Program-made: the position numbers and the translations under genes
Shown: one piece after another, positions 9,707 through 21,296 of the stretch
How the letters are laid out: the number at the start of each line of letters is the position of its first letter
Position numbering within the stretch: position 1 is the first letter of the stretch
Assembly: GCF_030272615.1 (NCBI RefSeq)
Contig: NC_081414.1
Coordinates: 825,001-889,000 of the forward strand
Length of the DNA: 64,000 bases
Direction of reading: 5' to 3'
Origin: Cryptomeria japonica
Taxonomy: Eukaryota; Streptophyta; Pinopsida; Cupressales; Cupressaceae
The notes under the pieces: generated by a model
The model's input: the letters and a program-made list of their open reading frames with translations, nothing else
Database searches by the model: none
Told to the model about the DNA's origin: nothing

Positions 9707-12286
9707 ATGGATCAAAGGAGACCAAATAGTGGAGGAAATAGAGGACCGAATAATATGATGCCGGAGTCACCATCAGCTTTGCTTCAAAAGCCAACAATCC
9801 CACATACACAAGCTCAAACATATGATACTTACACTCAAGGACCATCATGGAGGCCTTATGCTCAATCACATGCTCAAGGTATGAATCAATCAAAACAAGT
9901 GGATACTCAAGGACATCCTCAAAATTTTGACACAAGGAGACCTCATGTCAAAATTGGGGGCAACACAATGGAAAATGAAAGGCCTATTGAATATGGTTTA
10001 TACACACAAAATAGATATGGCGTTCCCCAACAAGAAGTTATGCCAAGTGCTCCATACATGTCGCAACAATATAGACCTCCATATGGACATGTCTACGATC
10101 AGTATCATCCATACATGCAACAAGCTCCTCCTCAAATGGGTGTTTCAAACATGGGGTATGCTACAAGAAATCCATCTCCTCCCAAGAATAATTTGGAGCA
10201 ACAAATTAGAGATCTACAAAAGAAAATGGAGGACATGAGTACACCAAAACCTACATACACTATGAGAGATATATGTCCTTATCCCTTTGATAAGAGCATT
10301 CCAATGCCTCCATTTCCTCCACACTTTGTAACGCCAAAATTTGACAAATATAGAGGGAGAGGAGACCCCAAAGCACACATAAGACAATTCTTCACAGCTT
10401 GCATTGAGGTAGCGGCAGAAGAAACATACTTGATGAGGTTATTCCCACAGAGCTTAGGCGATCAAGCTATGGAATGGTTTTCTCAATTACCTCCTGGTAT
10501 TAAGTCATGGGGCGACTTAGCAGAGGCATTCATTCAGCATTTCTCCTACAACATTGAAACAGATGTCTCAGTTACTACCTTGTGCAATACTAAACAAAAG
10601 GAAGGAGAATCTTTCGCAACATTTTTACAAAGATGGAGAAATTTAGCTAGCAGATGCTCTTGCGAAATCCCACAGAAACAAATGGTAGAAATGTTCACTC
10701 AAAACGTTAATAAGGCTATTGGCTATGATCTTAGAAAAGCTTGTTTGTCTACATTCAAGGATGTCATTGAAAAGGGCCTAGCAACAGAAAAGGTCTTAAT
10801 TGAACAAGGAGTTATCAAACTATTCAAAGAAAACAAAGAGGACTTTAAGGGAAAGGACAAACCAAAATTTTGGAACAAGAACAAGAACATAGTTAATGAT
10901 GGCGTTGTTGATGCCAATACAGTGAGACCAAAGTTCATCTTTTCTGGATCAAGTTCTACCAACAATCAGGTGAACACTCAAACAACTTCTAGACCACGAA
11001 GGAAGTACACTCCATTGGGAGAACCACTTGAATCAGTATTCAAAAAGCTTGTGGCAAACAAAGTAATTACAGTTCCAGATTTTCCTCCTTATGAGCCAAA
11101 GGTAAAACCAAATTGGTGGAATGATGATGAGTATTGTGAGTTTCATAAGAGCAAGGGTCACAAGACAAGTAATTGCCATCGATTGAAAAACATTGTGCAA
11201 GATCTCATTGATAGAGGTGACATTGAGATTGAGGGACATTCATCTAACCAAGAGCATGAGGTGTTTAAGGAACCATTCCCAAAACATGACAAGGGAAAAG
11301 GCAAAGTCACAGATGATCAAGCCAATTACACTAGAGCACCTTACAATTATGATTCTACTATCAATCACATCTCAATGGAAAATCATATCTCTACCATTAC
11401 TATCAAAAACAAAAATCCTGAGAATCCTTCTCAGAGACCCAAAATTGTCCTAAAAGGTGTGGGATCTTCGTCCGAATCTACCTCTGAATGTCATGTTACA
11501 ACCCGTCGAGGTAAGATCACATTGCTAGGTACCTCCACTAAGAATACCTATCTTTCATCAATCAAGCCTGAGTACGACCTTGTAGAACAACTAGGGAAGA
11601 CACCTGCACTCATCTCTATTCTTGAGCTCTTACGTATATCTCCTGCACATAAAGCTATCCTTGACAAAATCTTGAGAGATACTGCCGTCCCTACTGATCT
11701 GAACGTGGACCAGTTTCAAGCCATGGTGGGATACCTATCCGTTCCACACTCCCTCACATTTACAGAAGCCGATGACGCCTCCATAAGTCAGCCACATAAT
11801 GCACCTCTACATGTTGAAGCCTTCATACATAAACATCGAATAAAGCGAGTCCTGATAGATGGAGGAGCAGGTCTTAATATTTGTACATTGAGCACCATCA
11901 GACAATTGGGATATTCTGACAAAGCTGTGAATGCTACAAACCAAATCACCATCAAGGCTTATGATGATGAAGAGCGCTCGTCCAAGGGCACAGTCACCTT
12001 ACCGCTAAGAATAGGGCCAGTCACAAAGGATGTGGTTTGTCAAGTCCTAGATCTTGATCTCACATACAACATATTGCTAGGACGTCCTTGGATTCATGAA
12101 ATGAGGGCAATCCCATCAACATACCATCAATGCATAAAGTTCCCTCACAATGGAGTCGAGGTAACGGTCAATGGTGATCCAAATCCATTCATATATTGTA
12201 ATAACTTGAGATCACATACTGAGACTATCATTCCCAGCAATCGTGAGGCTACTCCTTCTTCAGCATATATTGATCCTGAGTCATAA
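9707..12286 (+). CDS. Gag and aspartic protease of B
   Basis: 859 residues. A Gln/Pro/Tyr-rich N terminus (to about residue 170) is followed by a short coiled coil (LEQQIRDLQKKMEDM) and the retrotransposon Gag domain (about 205-370; AMEWFSQLPPGIKSWGDLAEAF). A zinc-knuckle variant, CEFHKSKGHKTSNC, lies near 11134-11175. The retropepsin has active-site motif VLIDGGAGLNI near 11850 and YNILLGRPWIHEM near 12066. Gag packages element RNA; the protease processes the polyprotein. The frame ends at TAA 12284. The next coding frame (G-patch/RT) is shifted by one base, so the protease-pol junction needs a frameshift or carries an indel. Confidence 0.88.
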   Translation: MDQRRPNSGGNRGPNNMMPESPSALLQKPTIPHTQAQTYDTYTQGPSWRPYAQSHAQGMNQSKQVDTQGHPQNFDTRRPHVKIGGNTMENERPIEYGLYTQNRYGVPQQEVMPSAPYMSQQYRPPYGHVYDQYHPYMQQAPPQMGVSNMGYATRNPSPPKNNLEQQIRDLQKKMEDMSTPKPTYTMRDICPYPFDKSIPMPPFPPHFVTPKFDKYRGRGDPKAHIRQFFTACIEVAAEETYLMRLFPQSLGDQAMEWFSQLPPGIKSWGDLAEAFIQHFSYNIETDVSVTTLCNTKQKEGESFATFLQRWRNLASRCSCEIPQKQMVEMFTQNVNKAIGYDLRKACLSTFKDVIEKGLATEKVLIEQGVIKLFKENKEDFKGKDKPKFWNKNKNIVNDGVVDANTVRPKFIFSGSSSTNNQVNTQTTSRPRRKYTPLGEPLESVFKKLVANKVITVPDFPPYEPKVKPNWWNDDEYCEFHKSKGHKTSNCHRLKNIVQDLIDRGDIEIEGHSSNQEHEVFKEPFPKHDKGKGKVTDDQANYTRAPYNYDSTINHISMENHISTITIKNKNPENPSQRPKIVLKGVGSSSESTSECHVTTRRGKITLLGTSTKNTYLSSIKPEYDLVEQLGKTPALISILELLRISPAHKAILDKILRDTAVPTDLNVDQFQAMVGYLSVPHSLTFTEADDASISQPHNAPLHVEAFIHKHRIKRVLIDGGAGLNICTLSTIRQLGYSDKAVNATNQITIKAYDDEERSSKGTVTLPLRIGPVTKDVVCQVLDLDLTYNILLGRPWIHEMRAIPSTYHQCIKFPHNGVEVTVNGDPNPFIYCNNLRSHTETIIPSNREATPSSAYIDPES

Positions 12287-13770
12287 AGCCCTCGACATCC
12301 AAACAAGGTGAACTTAGAGCCAAGTTTCAAGACAAAGGCATGGGAGAATACACTTTGAATCAAACAATGTTTTTACGACAAGTCATGACCTCTCCCAAAG
12401 AATATGGGAGGCCACATCCTAACAAGCAAATCTCCATCATGATACTCAAATGGGATCCTACCATCTTTCAAAGATGGGGCGAACTAGAAGAAGAAAATTT
12501 ATATAAAATGCTCTATAAGGACGTTGAAGAGGACACACATGATCAGATTATTATACCCTGTGAGAACTATGGCAAAGGCTTCAAAATCTTGCAAAGATTT
12601 GGGTATGATGGGAAAAGCCCTCTCGGACTACGCAAAGAAGGTGTCATGGAGCCCTTACAACCTGAGCTAACTACAAGAAGGGAACGCTCCAAGGGGCTTG
12701 GTTTTCTGAATCCCAGACTACATAATAAAAGAACAAAAGAGGTATGGCGAATTAAAGTTGCCGAAGTTCAACAAGAGGATTATTATTCCACAGACTCCAA
12801 TGAGTGGGAATGGGGTTCGGACAAATCCTCCAGTGACTATGAGCTCACTGAAACATTCAGAGAGCCAGATGAATCCACAGAGGAGGAGGAATTTTACAAA
12901 AAGTTCAGAGTTGGTCAAGAACCAACCCATAAGGATCCCGCACAAGCTTCGTTTCAAGGTCCTAGGTCAAAATCACATAGGATGAGGACACCTGTCCCAG
13001 AAGGCTCTACTAGTGATGACAATTTGGATTCGCTCACGATCGAAACAGATGAGGAGAGTGCCATCGATGACCTCGACGATTGCCTTGACATACCTGAATA
13101 TAACCACATCTTCACTATTAGTCCTGCAAACTCTGAAAACACTAATGACCTTCCCCTTGTTCACCCCCAACTCATTGACTGGGATCATGAAGGACCAGCA
13201 CAATTTGATACATTTCAAAATGACGAAGCTATTATCGACTACCTTGGCATTCGAGATGATCTTCCCCCTCGAGACCACAAAGCAGGATACGCCGTAGAGC
13301 TCAACAACATAGCATACTTTGGTGAAGGTGTCGGGCCTTCTAGTCGCAAAAATGTGAAAATAAAAACAAAACAAGGGTCTTATGGCGAAAACCACACTGT
13401 GGCGCTATCTGACTCCAAAAAAGTAAAAAGAAAGGACGTATCTGAGGGTGAAAACCTCTCTGAGGCGCCCGAAGATGGAAGGCTCGACATTCTCCCAGCA
13501 TCATACGAGGAAAAATCATCCATGTTGGTAGAGGAGACTATAAAGACAAACATTGGTACAACAGAGGTTCCACACAACATATTTTTGGCTCAATCTTTGA
13601 CAGAGGCCGAGAGAGCAAAATTCATAAGCTTCTTTAAGGGACGACAAATCAACTTCGCATGGTCTTACGTGGATATGCCTGGGCTAGACCTGAATTTGGT
13701 GATGCATCATTTAACAATCAAACCGGGGGCAAAACCAGTAAAGCAGAAATTAAGGAAAATGCATCCATAG
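12284..13770 (+). CDS. G-patch and linker region between protease and RT in B
   Basis: Open in the frame used by RT and integrase from before the previous ORF's stop to TAG 13768; the first ATG is at 12340. A G-patch-like motif occurs near 12565-12660 (GKGFKILQRFGYDGKSPLG, then GLGF). A long acidic linker follows. The C terminus contains the segment that normally runs into RT (MPGLDLNLVMHHL, KPVKQKLRKMHP). A G-patch in this position is known in some plant Ty3/gypsy polyproteins and suggests RNA binding. The TAG at 13768 stands where Gln is expected and separates this part from RT without a frame change. Confidence 0.8.
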
Positions 13771-14679
13771 GTGGCATTGCTAGTCAAGGCAGAGCTGGAG
13801 AAATTATTGGATGTCGGATTCATACGCCCAATTGATTATCCTGAATGGATTTCCAATTTAGTACCTGTCAGCAAACCGGATCGCAGCATCCGAATATGTA
13901 CAGACTTCAGAGATATCAACAAGGCTTGTCCAAAGGACGATTTCCCATTACCAAACATTGACTTGATCGTTGATCTCACAGCAGGCCATGAAATGTTATC
14001 TTTAATGGATGGATTTTCTGGATATAATCAAATCAGGATTGCACCTGAAGATCAACATAAAACATCATTCACTTGTCCATGGGGAACCTTCTGTTGGAAT
14101 GTCATGCCCTTTGGGCTGAAAAATGCAGGCGCCACTTATCAAAGAGCGATGACGACTATCTTTCATGATCTCATGCATGTAACAGTGGAAGATTATGTTG
14201 ACGACCTTTTGGTTAAATCAATAGACAGAAATACACACTTGGACATACTTTCAGTTGCTTTTGATCGGTTGGAAAAGTACAAGGTAAGATTAAACCCGAA
14301 GAAATGTGTCTTTGGAGTAACCTCCGGGAAGCTCCTAGGATTCATTGTGTCTAAAAGAGGAATAGAAGCTGATCCAGCAAAAGTCAAGGCTATCTTGGAC
14401 ATGCCGCCACCCAAGAATATCAGTCAACTTCGATCTTTACAAGGGAGACTCCAATCCATACGAAGATTCATAGCACAACTTGCAGATAAGTGTAACCCTT
14501 TCCAGCACTTGCTACACAAAAACATCAAGTTCAAATGGGATGAAAACTGTCAACAAGCTTTTCAGACGCTCAAAGATTATCTTTTGAACCCGCCAGTTTT
14601 GATGCCACCAATTCCAGATCAACCATTGCTACTTTACATATCGGCTACTCCGACAGCACTGGGGGCACTCCTAGCATAG
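13771..14679 (+). CDS. Reverse transcriptase and first RNase H start of B
   Basis: 302 residues in the same frame as its neighbours. RT motifs run in order: GFIRPIDYPEW; ICTDFRDINKACPKDDFPLP; LMDGFSGYNQI; FTCPWGTFCWNVMPFGLKNA; and the catalytic YVDD near 14194-14205. A thumb-like segment and the beginning of RNase H (LLLYISATPTALGALL) follow. Catalytic aspartates are intact. The frame is bounded by TAG at 13768 and TAG at 14677, both explicable as CAG-to-TAG changes. RT copies element RNA into DNA in cytoplasmic particles. Confidence 0.92.
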   Translation: MALLVKAELEKLLDVGFIRPIDYPEWISNLVPVSKPDRSIRICTDFRDINKACPKDDFPLPNIDLIVDLTAGHEMLSLMDGFSGYNQIRIAPEDQHKTSFTCPWGTFCWNVMPFGLKNAGATYQRAMTTIFHDLMHVTVEDYVDDLLVKSIDRNTHLDILSVAFDRLEKYKVRLNPKKCVFGVTSGKLLGFIVSKRGIEADPAKVKAILDMPPPKNISQLRSLQGRLQSIRRFIAQLADKCNPFQHLLHKNIKFKWDENCQQAFQTLKDYLLNPPVLMPPIPDQPLLLYISATPTALGALLA

Positions 14680-16812
14680 CAAATACTTGACGGCAAGGAA
14701 AAAGCAGTATATTATATCAGTCGCACATTGGTGGGATACGAGCTAAACTACACACCAATCGAGCGTGCATGTCTCGCTGTGGTCTTCGCTTCACAAAATT
14801 TACGACATTATATGCTCACTCACAAGACTAAGTTGATTGCCAGAATTGATCCACTAAAATATCTTCTCAATAAAGCTACACTTACTGGGCGGCTGGCCAA
14901 GTGGGTAATGATTTTGAGTGAATTCGACATTGAATACGTGGACAGAAAAGCAATCAAAGGACAAGCCATTGCAGACCAACTGGCAGATGCTCCCATGATA
15001 GATGATGCTCCTCTACAGTCAGAATTTCCAGATGAGTCCATTCTAACAATATCACCTGCAAAGCCATGGCAATTATATTTTGACGGCTCATATACACAAC
15101 ACGGGGCAGGAGCGGGTATACTCTTTATAACTCCTCAAGGCGATTCTATACCAAAATCATACCGTTTGTCATTTCCTTGCACCAACAATATAGCGGAATA
15201 CGAGGCATTAACAACTGGGTTAAGAATTGCAGTTCAATGGAAGATCCAAGAACTTCGTGTTTTTGGGGATTCTCAACTTGTCATCCGTCAAGCAACTGAT
15301 GATTATCAAACAAAAGATGAAAAGCTAATGCCTTACAAACAACTGGTAGATGACCTGAAACAGCACTTTGCAAAGATAGAGTTTGAGCAGATACCAAGAG
15401 AACAGAATCGCGCTGCTGATGCCATGGCTACAATTGCTTCACTCATTGATCTACCGCAAAATGAGACCTGCTATGAATTCTTGGTAGACAACCTGTTGAT
15501 TCCATCATATAAGATCACTCCTACGGAAATGATATGTGTTGTTGGTCCTGAATCCCAGTTATATGGTCCCATATTCACATACCTTCGCGACAATATCTTA
15601 CCTCCCGATCTATCGAACAATCAACGCCGCACTTTCATTCGCCAGTCCTCTCGATACATCATTTTAGCAGATATCCTATACCGACAAGGTCTAGATGGCA
15701 CCCTTCTTAGATGTTTAGAGAGTGACGAAGCTCAGATTGCGTTACGAGAAGTGCATGAAGGGATATGTGGTCCGCATACTAGTGGTCCTACCTTGGCCAA
15801 GAAACTCATCAGGACTGGATACTACTGGCCTACTATGGAAAAAGATGCATATCAGTTTGTCAAGAAGTGTAAGCAGTGTAAAATTCATGGAGACCTCATA
15901 CATGCACCAGCACAGGAACTACAACCACTTGCATCTCCTTGGCCCTTTTGTCAGTGGGGACTCGATCTCATAGGCAAGATTCACCCTCCTTCTAATGGTC
16001 ATAAATTCATTATCACAGTCACAGAGTATTTCACAAAGTGGATTGAAGCTGTGCCTCTCACACAAGTTACTGGGAAGCAAATTGCTACCTTCATTTTGAA
16101 CTACATCATTTGCCGATACGGGATTCCTACTTCCATTATTACTGATAACGGGCGTCCTTTCAAAAATCAGGATGTTCATGAACTCTGTGAGCGCTTCCAT
16201 ATATCCCATCGTTTCTCCACACCATATTACCCCCAAGGTAATGGCCAAGCTGAGGCGTCTAATAAAACAATTCTCAAAATCCTTAAAAAGACAGTCGACG
16301 ATGCTGGCCGTAACTGGCATATCCAACTCAATCCTGCACTTTGGGCCTACGGCACAAGTGTCCGCACACCTACAGGAGCTACACCCTACTCACTTGTTTA
16401 CGGCTCTGAAGCCATCTTGCTTATTGAGGTCGAGTTACCTTCTTTACGGGTCTCCTTGAGAAACATAATCAATGATGAAGACTACAGGGTCTCTTGCTTA
16501 CAAGAACTAGAACTGCTAGAGGAACGACGACACACTGCTTTTAATCATCTTAAGGCTTACCAACAAAGAATGAGTCGCAGTTACAATCACAAAGTTAAGC
16601 CTCGCACATTTGAGGTAGGTGACTTGGTCCTCAGAGAGAACCCCAAGAATCAGCAAGACAGAGATAAGATGGGCAAGTTCGAACCAAACTGGCTTGGTCC
16701 TTACATCATTACAGCAGTATATGGATCTGGGGCATATCAGCTCTCAACTACAGAAGGTGAACCCTTGGAGGATCCTATCAACAGCATGCACCTTCGCAGG
16801 TTCTACACATAA
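14680..16812 (+). CDS. RNase H, second RNase H and integrase of B
   Basis: Open from just after TAG 14677 to TAA 16810; no start codon is expected because it is a polyprotein segment. It begins with the rest of the Ty3 RNase H (VYYISRTLVGYELNYTPIE). A second RNase H has YFDGS, NNIAEYEAL, FGDSQLVI and REQNRAADAMA, all expected acidic residues present. Integrase has the HHCC zinc region (HEGICGPHT...CKQCKIHG) and the DDE triad in GLDLIG, ITDNGRPF and GNGQAEASN. The C-terminal part has WLGPYIITAVYGSGAYQL. No chromodomain follows. Confidence 0.93.
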   Translation, partial: QILDGKEKAVYYISRTLVGYELNYTPIERACLAVVFASQNLRHYMLTHKTKLIARIDPLKYLLNKATLTGRLAKWVMILSEFDIEYVDRKAIKGQAIADQLADAPMIDDAPLQSEFPDESILTISPAKPWQLYFDGSYTQHGAGAGILFITPQGDSIPKSYRLSFPCTNNIAEYEALTTGLRIAVQWKIQELRVFGDSQLVIRQATDDYQTKDEKLMPYKQLVDDLKQHFAKIEFEQIPREQNRAADAMATIASLIDLPQNETCYEFLVDNLLIPSYKITPTEMICVVGPESQLYGPIFTYLRDNILPPDLSNNQRRTFIRQSSRYIILADILYRQGLDGTLLRCLESDEAQIALREVHEGICGPHTSGPTLAKKLIRTGYYWPTMEKDAYQFVKKCKQCKIHGDLIHAPAQELQPLASPWPFCQWGLDLIGKIHPPSNGHKFIITVTEYFTKWIEAVPLTQVTGKQIATFILNYIICRYGIPTSIITDNGRPFKNQDVHELCERFHISHRFSTPYYPQGNGQAEASNKTILKILKKTVDDAGRNWHIQLNPALWAYGTSVRTPTGATPYSLVYGSEAILLIEVELPSLRVSLRNIINDEDYRVSCLQELELLEERRHTAFNHLKAYQQRMSRSYNHKVKPRTFEVGDLVLRENPKNQQDRDKMGKFEPNWLGPYIITAVYGSGAYQLSTTEGEPLEDPINSMHLRRFYT

Positions 16813-17350
16813 GCTCTTTGGAATATCCTAATTCAAAAATACAAAAAAATCAAAAATTTCAAAAATACAAAAAAATTATAAAACAAAAAAATCGTCACTT
16901 GGTGAAAACCTGGCAAACAGGCACCTTATGACAACAAAAAAATTGAAAAATCCGAAAAAAGTAAAGAGAAATAATTTCGTCCAACGGTGAAAACCACTCC
17001 GGTGGCGCCCTGGGCAAGTACCATGGTGAAAAATGGGTCACCAGCGCCATGCGTAGAGACTTTGCTCCTCCCTCTTTCAGGATTCTCTTTCATCTTTCAC
17101 ATTGCACACACTCACAACCTATTCACTCACAATAAAATTACCCATTCCCATCATGGCTTGTTATTGATCTACCTAAGATTGGTTAGCCATCCATAACCCT
17201 CCCTTTTCACTTCCTTTCCATCCATAATAAATCAAACCCTATCTGTGGCTAAGGCAAATCCTACGTCTAGTGATGGGTGTGGAACTGAGAACATCACATG
17301 TTTCGAGGAGTACAGTTTCTTCCAGCTTCCTTCAAGTCTATTTGCGCACA
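16813..17350 (+). other. Post-pol region of B with A-rich tract and conserved block
   Basis: An A-rich stretch at 16835-16950 precedes repeated ggtgaaaacc words (16893-17040) shared with element A at 4911-4984. The rest, to 17350, holds no supported gene. Confidence 0.65.
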
Positions 17351-17415
17351 ATCCGCAATAAAGAAACATCTGCGTCAAAGATCCGCAATAAAGTTCCATC
17401 TTCTCCGCAATAAAA
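17351..17415 (+). repeat. Three TCCGCAATAAA repeats
   Basis: atccgcaataaag occurs at 17351 and 17381, and tccgcaataaaag at 17404. Each contains the polyadenylation hexamer AATAAA on the element strand, between pol and the antisense gene. Confidence 0.7.
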
Positions 17416-18079
17416 GTATCAGTTTCATGGATTCAGTCAGTTTCAAATGAGACACAGCAGCAACAATGAGCTTCAACAAAATCAAATCTTTCAACAGACT
17501 CAGACAACATATGGTTCAGTGCTATCTATCCTTTTTGTGAAAGTGAACATTGTGACCACAATCGAATAAGACTTAAACAAGTGACAAGAGACACTAAACT
17601 TGAGGACTACAGTGGATGTTGGTGTCGAGTCTTGGTTTTCTTTTGATTTTATCTTTTGGTGACATGTCTTTTAGCTTTTCCGGAATGTCTTTGACTAGAG
17701 ATTCTATCTCCAGGATGTCTTTGACTAGAAAGGCGAGGATGGGGTATCGTCACCTATTTGCATTTGCTGTCTGTGGATTGTCTCTTAGTAATGCTATGAC
17801 TGGTCCAAGGATATGAGGACACTGAGAGTCTAGTATGAACTGGGGCATTCCTTGTTTGTGACTGTCTTATCTCCATGCAAACAGGTACAATGACTTTTTG
17901 GGTCGAACATATGCCTCGATTGTCATAACCTATTTTGCCATAATAAGCTCAATGATGATAACACACAAGAAGCTCTTTCACGTTCATATCTTCTGTCTTC
18001 CATCTCCCTTTCTTGATTGACTTCCATCGTCCTTCTCGAGTCCGCGTAGCCCTCTATCACATGACTGAGTATAATGACA
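17416..18079. other. Non-coding spacer in B
   Basis: No supported gene. It lies between pol and the end of the antisense PMD gene. The open frame at 17616-17816 has no recognised motif. Confidence 0.5.
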
Positions 18080-18370
18080 CACCAAAAAACATTTGCATTT
18101 CATATAGTTGCACCTGCATTATCACATATAAGCATTTCATACATACATATAGATATCACAATTGCATCACATCCTGCATACAACACATGTTAACACATCC
18201 CACATTTTCATTATGTAAATAATCATTTGCATTATCATATTCATTTGCATTACATACATTCACATTTGCATCATGCATCACATATACAACATAAAAGAAC
18301 AAAAATATATTGCATTGCATCATATAAGCATCCATATCATAAAACATGTATTACACAAGAACATCTCATC
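18080..18370. repeat. ATTTGCAT/ACATA-rich tract after the antisense gene of B
   Basis: Repeated catttgcatta, catacatat and tcatttgcat words. It lies downstream of the antisense gene's stop (18543) and may serve as its 3' UTR. Element A has a similar ATG-rich tract at 3030-3240. Confidence 0.6.
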
Positions 18371-20489
18371 ACATAAGGTACACATGCATATAGCTGCCGC
18401 AAAAATGGATCATCTCTCATATATAATCAAAAGTGTCATGATACAATGATGTCAAAAGAATCATATGGCTACAAAATCACCCGCAGGTGTCTACAATAAA
18501 AAAAATGGTACATATACTGATACAAAGGGGAGCCCTCTATGGCTATGATGAACTCCCTCCCTCGGAGCCGCCTGGCCTCGATGGAGTCTGAGCTATAGAT
18601 GGACCCGCTCCAGGATCCCCCTGTCTCTCTGGTGGTGGTGGAGGACCCATGACCCCACCGTTGGATGCCTGCCTCCTGCGACTCCCTCCCGTAGCCGTCG
18701 CTGTGCGCGACGATCTATGGAAGCTCCTCGCCTGCTGATCCGCTGGCACGGCACCATAGTACAGATCCCTCCAGTAGGCGATCTCCTCCCTGGCTCGTAG
18801 CACATATGCGTAGCCTGCCCCTGTATCCTCTGCTACCCGCCTCCCTGCCCTCAGAGCTGTCTCGGCCTCAATATATCTCTAGATGGCTTGGTCCCTCTCT
18901 CACTCTGTGTCCCTGAGCCTGATCCTGAGGCAATCCCTCTCCTGCACCAAATCCTCAATCTCATCTGCCTGGCCCTGGCAGATCTCTCACAGCTCCAACA
19001 ACTCATCCTCCTCAGGATCTCCGCCCTCAGCCTCTGCCTGTGGCTCCTCCTCTACAGGTGCCTGTCCCTGTGCCTCTGCCTGCACCTGTCTAGGTGCCTG
19101 AATAGGTACCTATGCCTGTATCTGTCCCTGTCCCTGCACCTGTCTAGGTCCCTATCTAGGACCCTGTGCTGCTGGTACCTGTAGGGGCAATCCACCCCGA
19201 CCTCTCACCACCTGAGCTGCTCTCTCCTGTCCTCCCTCCCTCCGAGGTGCTACTCGCCTCTCCCCCACCACTCCCCTCCGCCTCCGTCGACCCCTGCCTC
19301 CATCTCCTCCACCATCATCATCATCATCCCCTCCCACCTCTCCCTCCAGCAGCTCTCCTGGATCTGTCACTCTCAGAAAGGGATGCTCTGCCAAATACGT
19401 AGAGTACTCTGCGTCCATCGCTGCATCCTCTACCTCTAGCTACATGTCCCATGGTAATGGCATCATCTCTGCCAGCTGTTTCACAGCCTGATCATATGAT
19501 AACAGCGGCCCGAACTGTACCTGATCTCTGACTGTACGGGCATACATGCCCGAGCCTCGCGGCATCCGCTGAATCCTGCCGAACTGTCTGCATACCCTGT
19601 CAACAAGCTGCCTCTCCAGAATATAGGGCATCCGCCCAATCAGATACCTACTCCTGAATGCATAGGGTAGCTCCAAGGCGTCGTCATCCCACTCCTCGCA
19701 CCCCAGGTACGGCCTCTAGATAACCATGTCAATGTCATCTATGACGCGCCTCCAATGCTCCAGTCGACCAATCCGAGGCTGTGATGTAATCATATCGTAC
19801 AAATGCATGAAACTCCGTCCATGCCCTCTGCCCCTGAAGTGAATAGGCTGTGTGATGGGAAGGTGCTCATATGCCCACACCTGAAGGAGAGTCACTCCGC
19901 AGCCCAAGCCCACTGATCCGTGATACACAAACTGATGCAGCTCATAGTATAAATGTGCCAAGACACATGGCCCCCATGCATATCTGGTGTGCTCTATCAT
20001 CAGCGTCTCCAATGCCCCTCCCCAGCCAACTACCAATCCCCGTGTGGCTCTGTCCGGACACAAGTAACCACTGATGGCTCCTCCAATAACTGCTGGCAAA
20101 GCTAAACCTGTGGCGGTCATGGTATCCCAGGCTACGTGACCTGCCCTCATCTCCAAACCGGGATCCTGGAATACCCGTCTCAATGCCTCCCTGTCACCGT
20201 CATGATCGTATGGAATCAACTCTCCATCGATCGGAATATGCAAAATCCTGTAAACATCCTCCAGTGTCACTGTCATCTCACCCATCGGCAGATGAAACAT
20301 GCACGCCTCAGAGTGCCATCTCTCAGCCAACGCAGTCAGCAAACCCATGTTTGCCCGAAACTCAGGCACAAATAGCACATGTGTAAGACCCATCTCCTCA
20401 ATGGAAATCCTATCCTGGATCGACAACTCTGGTCGCAACCTCTGAGTTGATGGGAATCTCTCCCGTGACTCCAACATCGGCAAGTACTC

Positions 20490-21296
20490 CTGCAGTCACA
20501 CAATCAATCTTGTCAGTTATCGTGGCATTCACTGTTTATCACAAAATGCTACTAGCTATCTAAATGCATTTGGTTATCTATCCTAGTGACACTCACTGTT
20601 CATCACAAAGTGTTGCTATCTATCCTAGTAGTGCTCCCTGTTCATCACAAAGTACTACGTGTGTGACATTCCCTGTTCATCACAAAGTGTCACTCACATT
20701 CGCACTCCCTGTTCATCACAAAGTGCTACCTATCTTGGTGCTTCCTGTTCATCACAAAGTGCCTTGATCTATCCTAGTCTTCCTAGAGGACCTGCTTGAG
20801 TGTATCCTCTCAGCAGCTTATCCAATCGACAACGTATGTTCATCACAGAACTGCCGATTTGACCTAGAAGACTAAAACCATGCATTTTGACACACAAACG
20901 CACTTTTAACTCCTAAACGTGCTTATAGACTGCACAAATGCGCTTCTGCAACACAGACGCATTTTCTGAACACAAACGTGCCTATACCATGCACAAACGC
21001 GACCAGGGAACACAGACGTCCCTGCATGACATAAACGCCCCTACAGGGCACAGACGCTTCTACATTTCACAAACGCATCCGTATTCAGCACAAACGCGAT
21101 TCTAGGCATAGACGCGCCTGGACCCGACACAGACGCGCCTGTCCGACACAGACGCGCCTGGCACTGACACAGACGCGGTTGCGCGTTTTTTGCATATTTC
21201 AACTACCCTATTCCTAGCGCATTTATTGCTACCTACTGAGCATTTATGACAAAACTTGAAATGCGTGAAAGTACGAGGAGGTTTTCGGGTACTTAC
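20490..21296 (-). other. Predicted 807-nt intron of the antisense PMD gene in B
   Basis: The donor GTAAGT matches the consensus, and the acceptor ends in TGCAG. Exons join in phase 0. The homologous intron in A sits at the same codon position. It contains the inverse GCGTCTGTG array. Confidence 0.75.
20885..21180 (-). repeat. CACAGACGC array in the antisense intron of B
   Basis: About fifteen copies of cacagacgc(g) or variants (cacaaacgc, catagacgc) at about 18-22 base spacing on the plus strand; on the minus strand they read gcgtctgtg. They are complementary to the two leader arrays in the element's own RNA. Confidence 0.9.
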
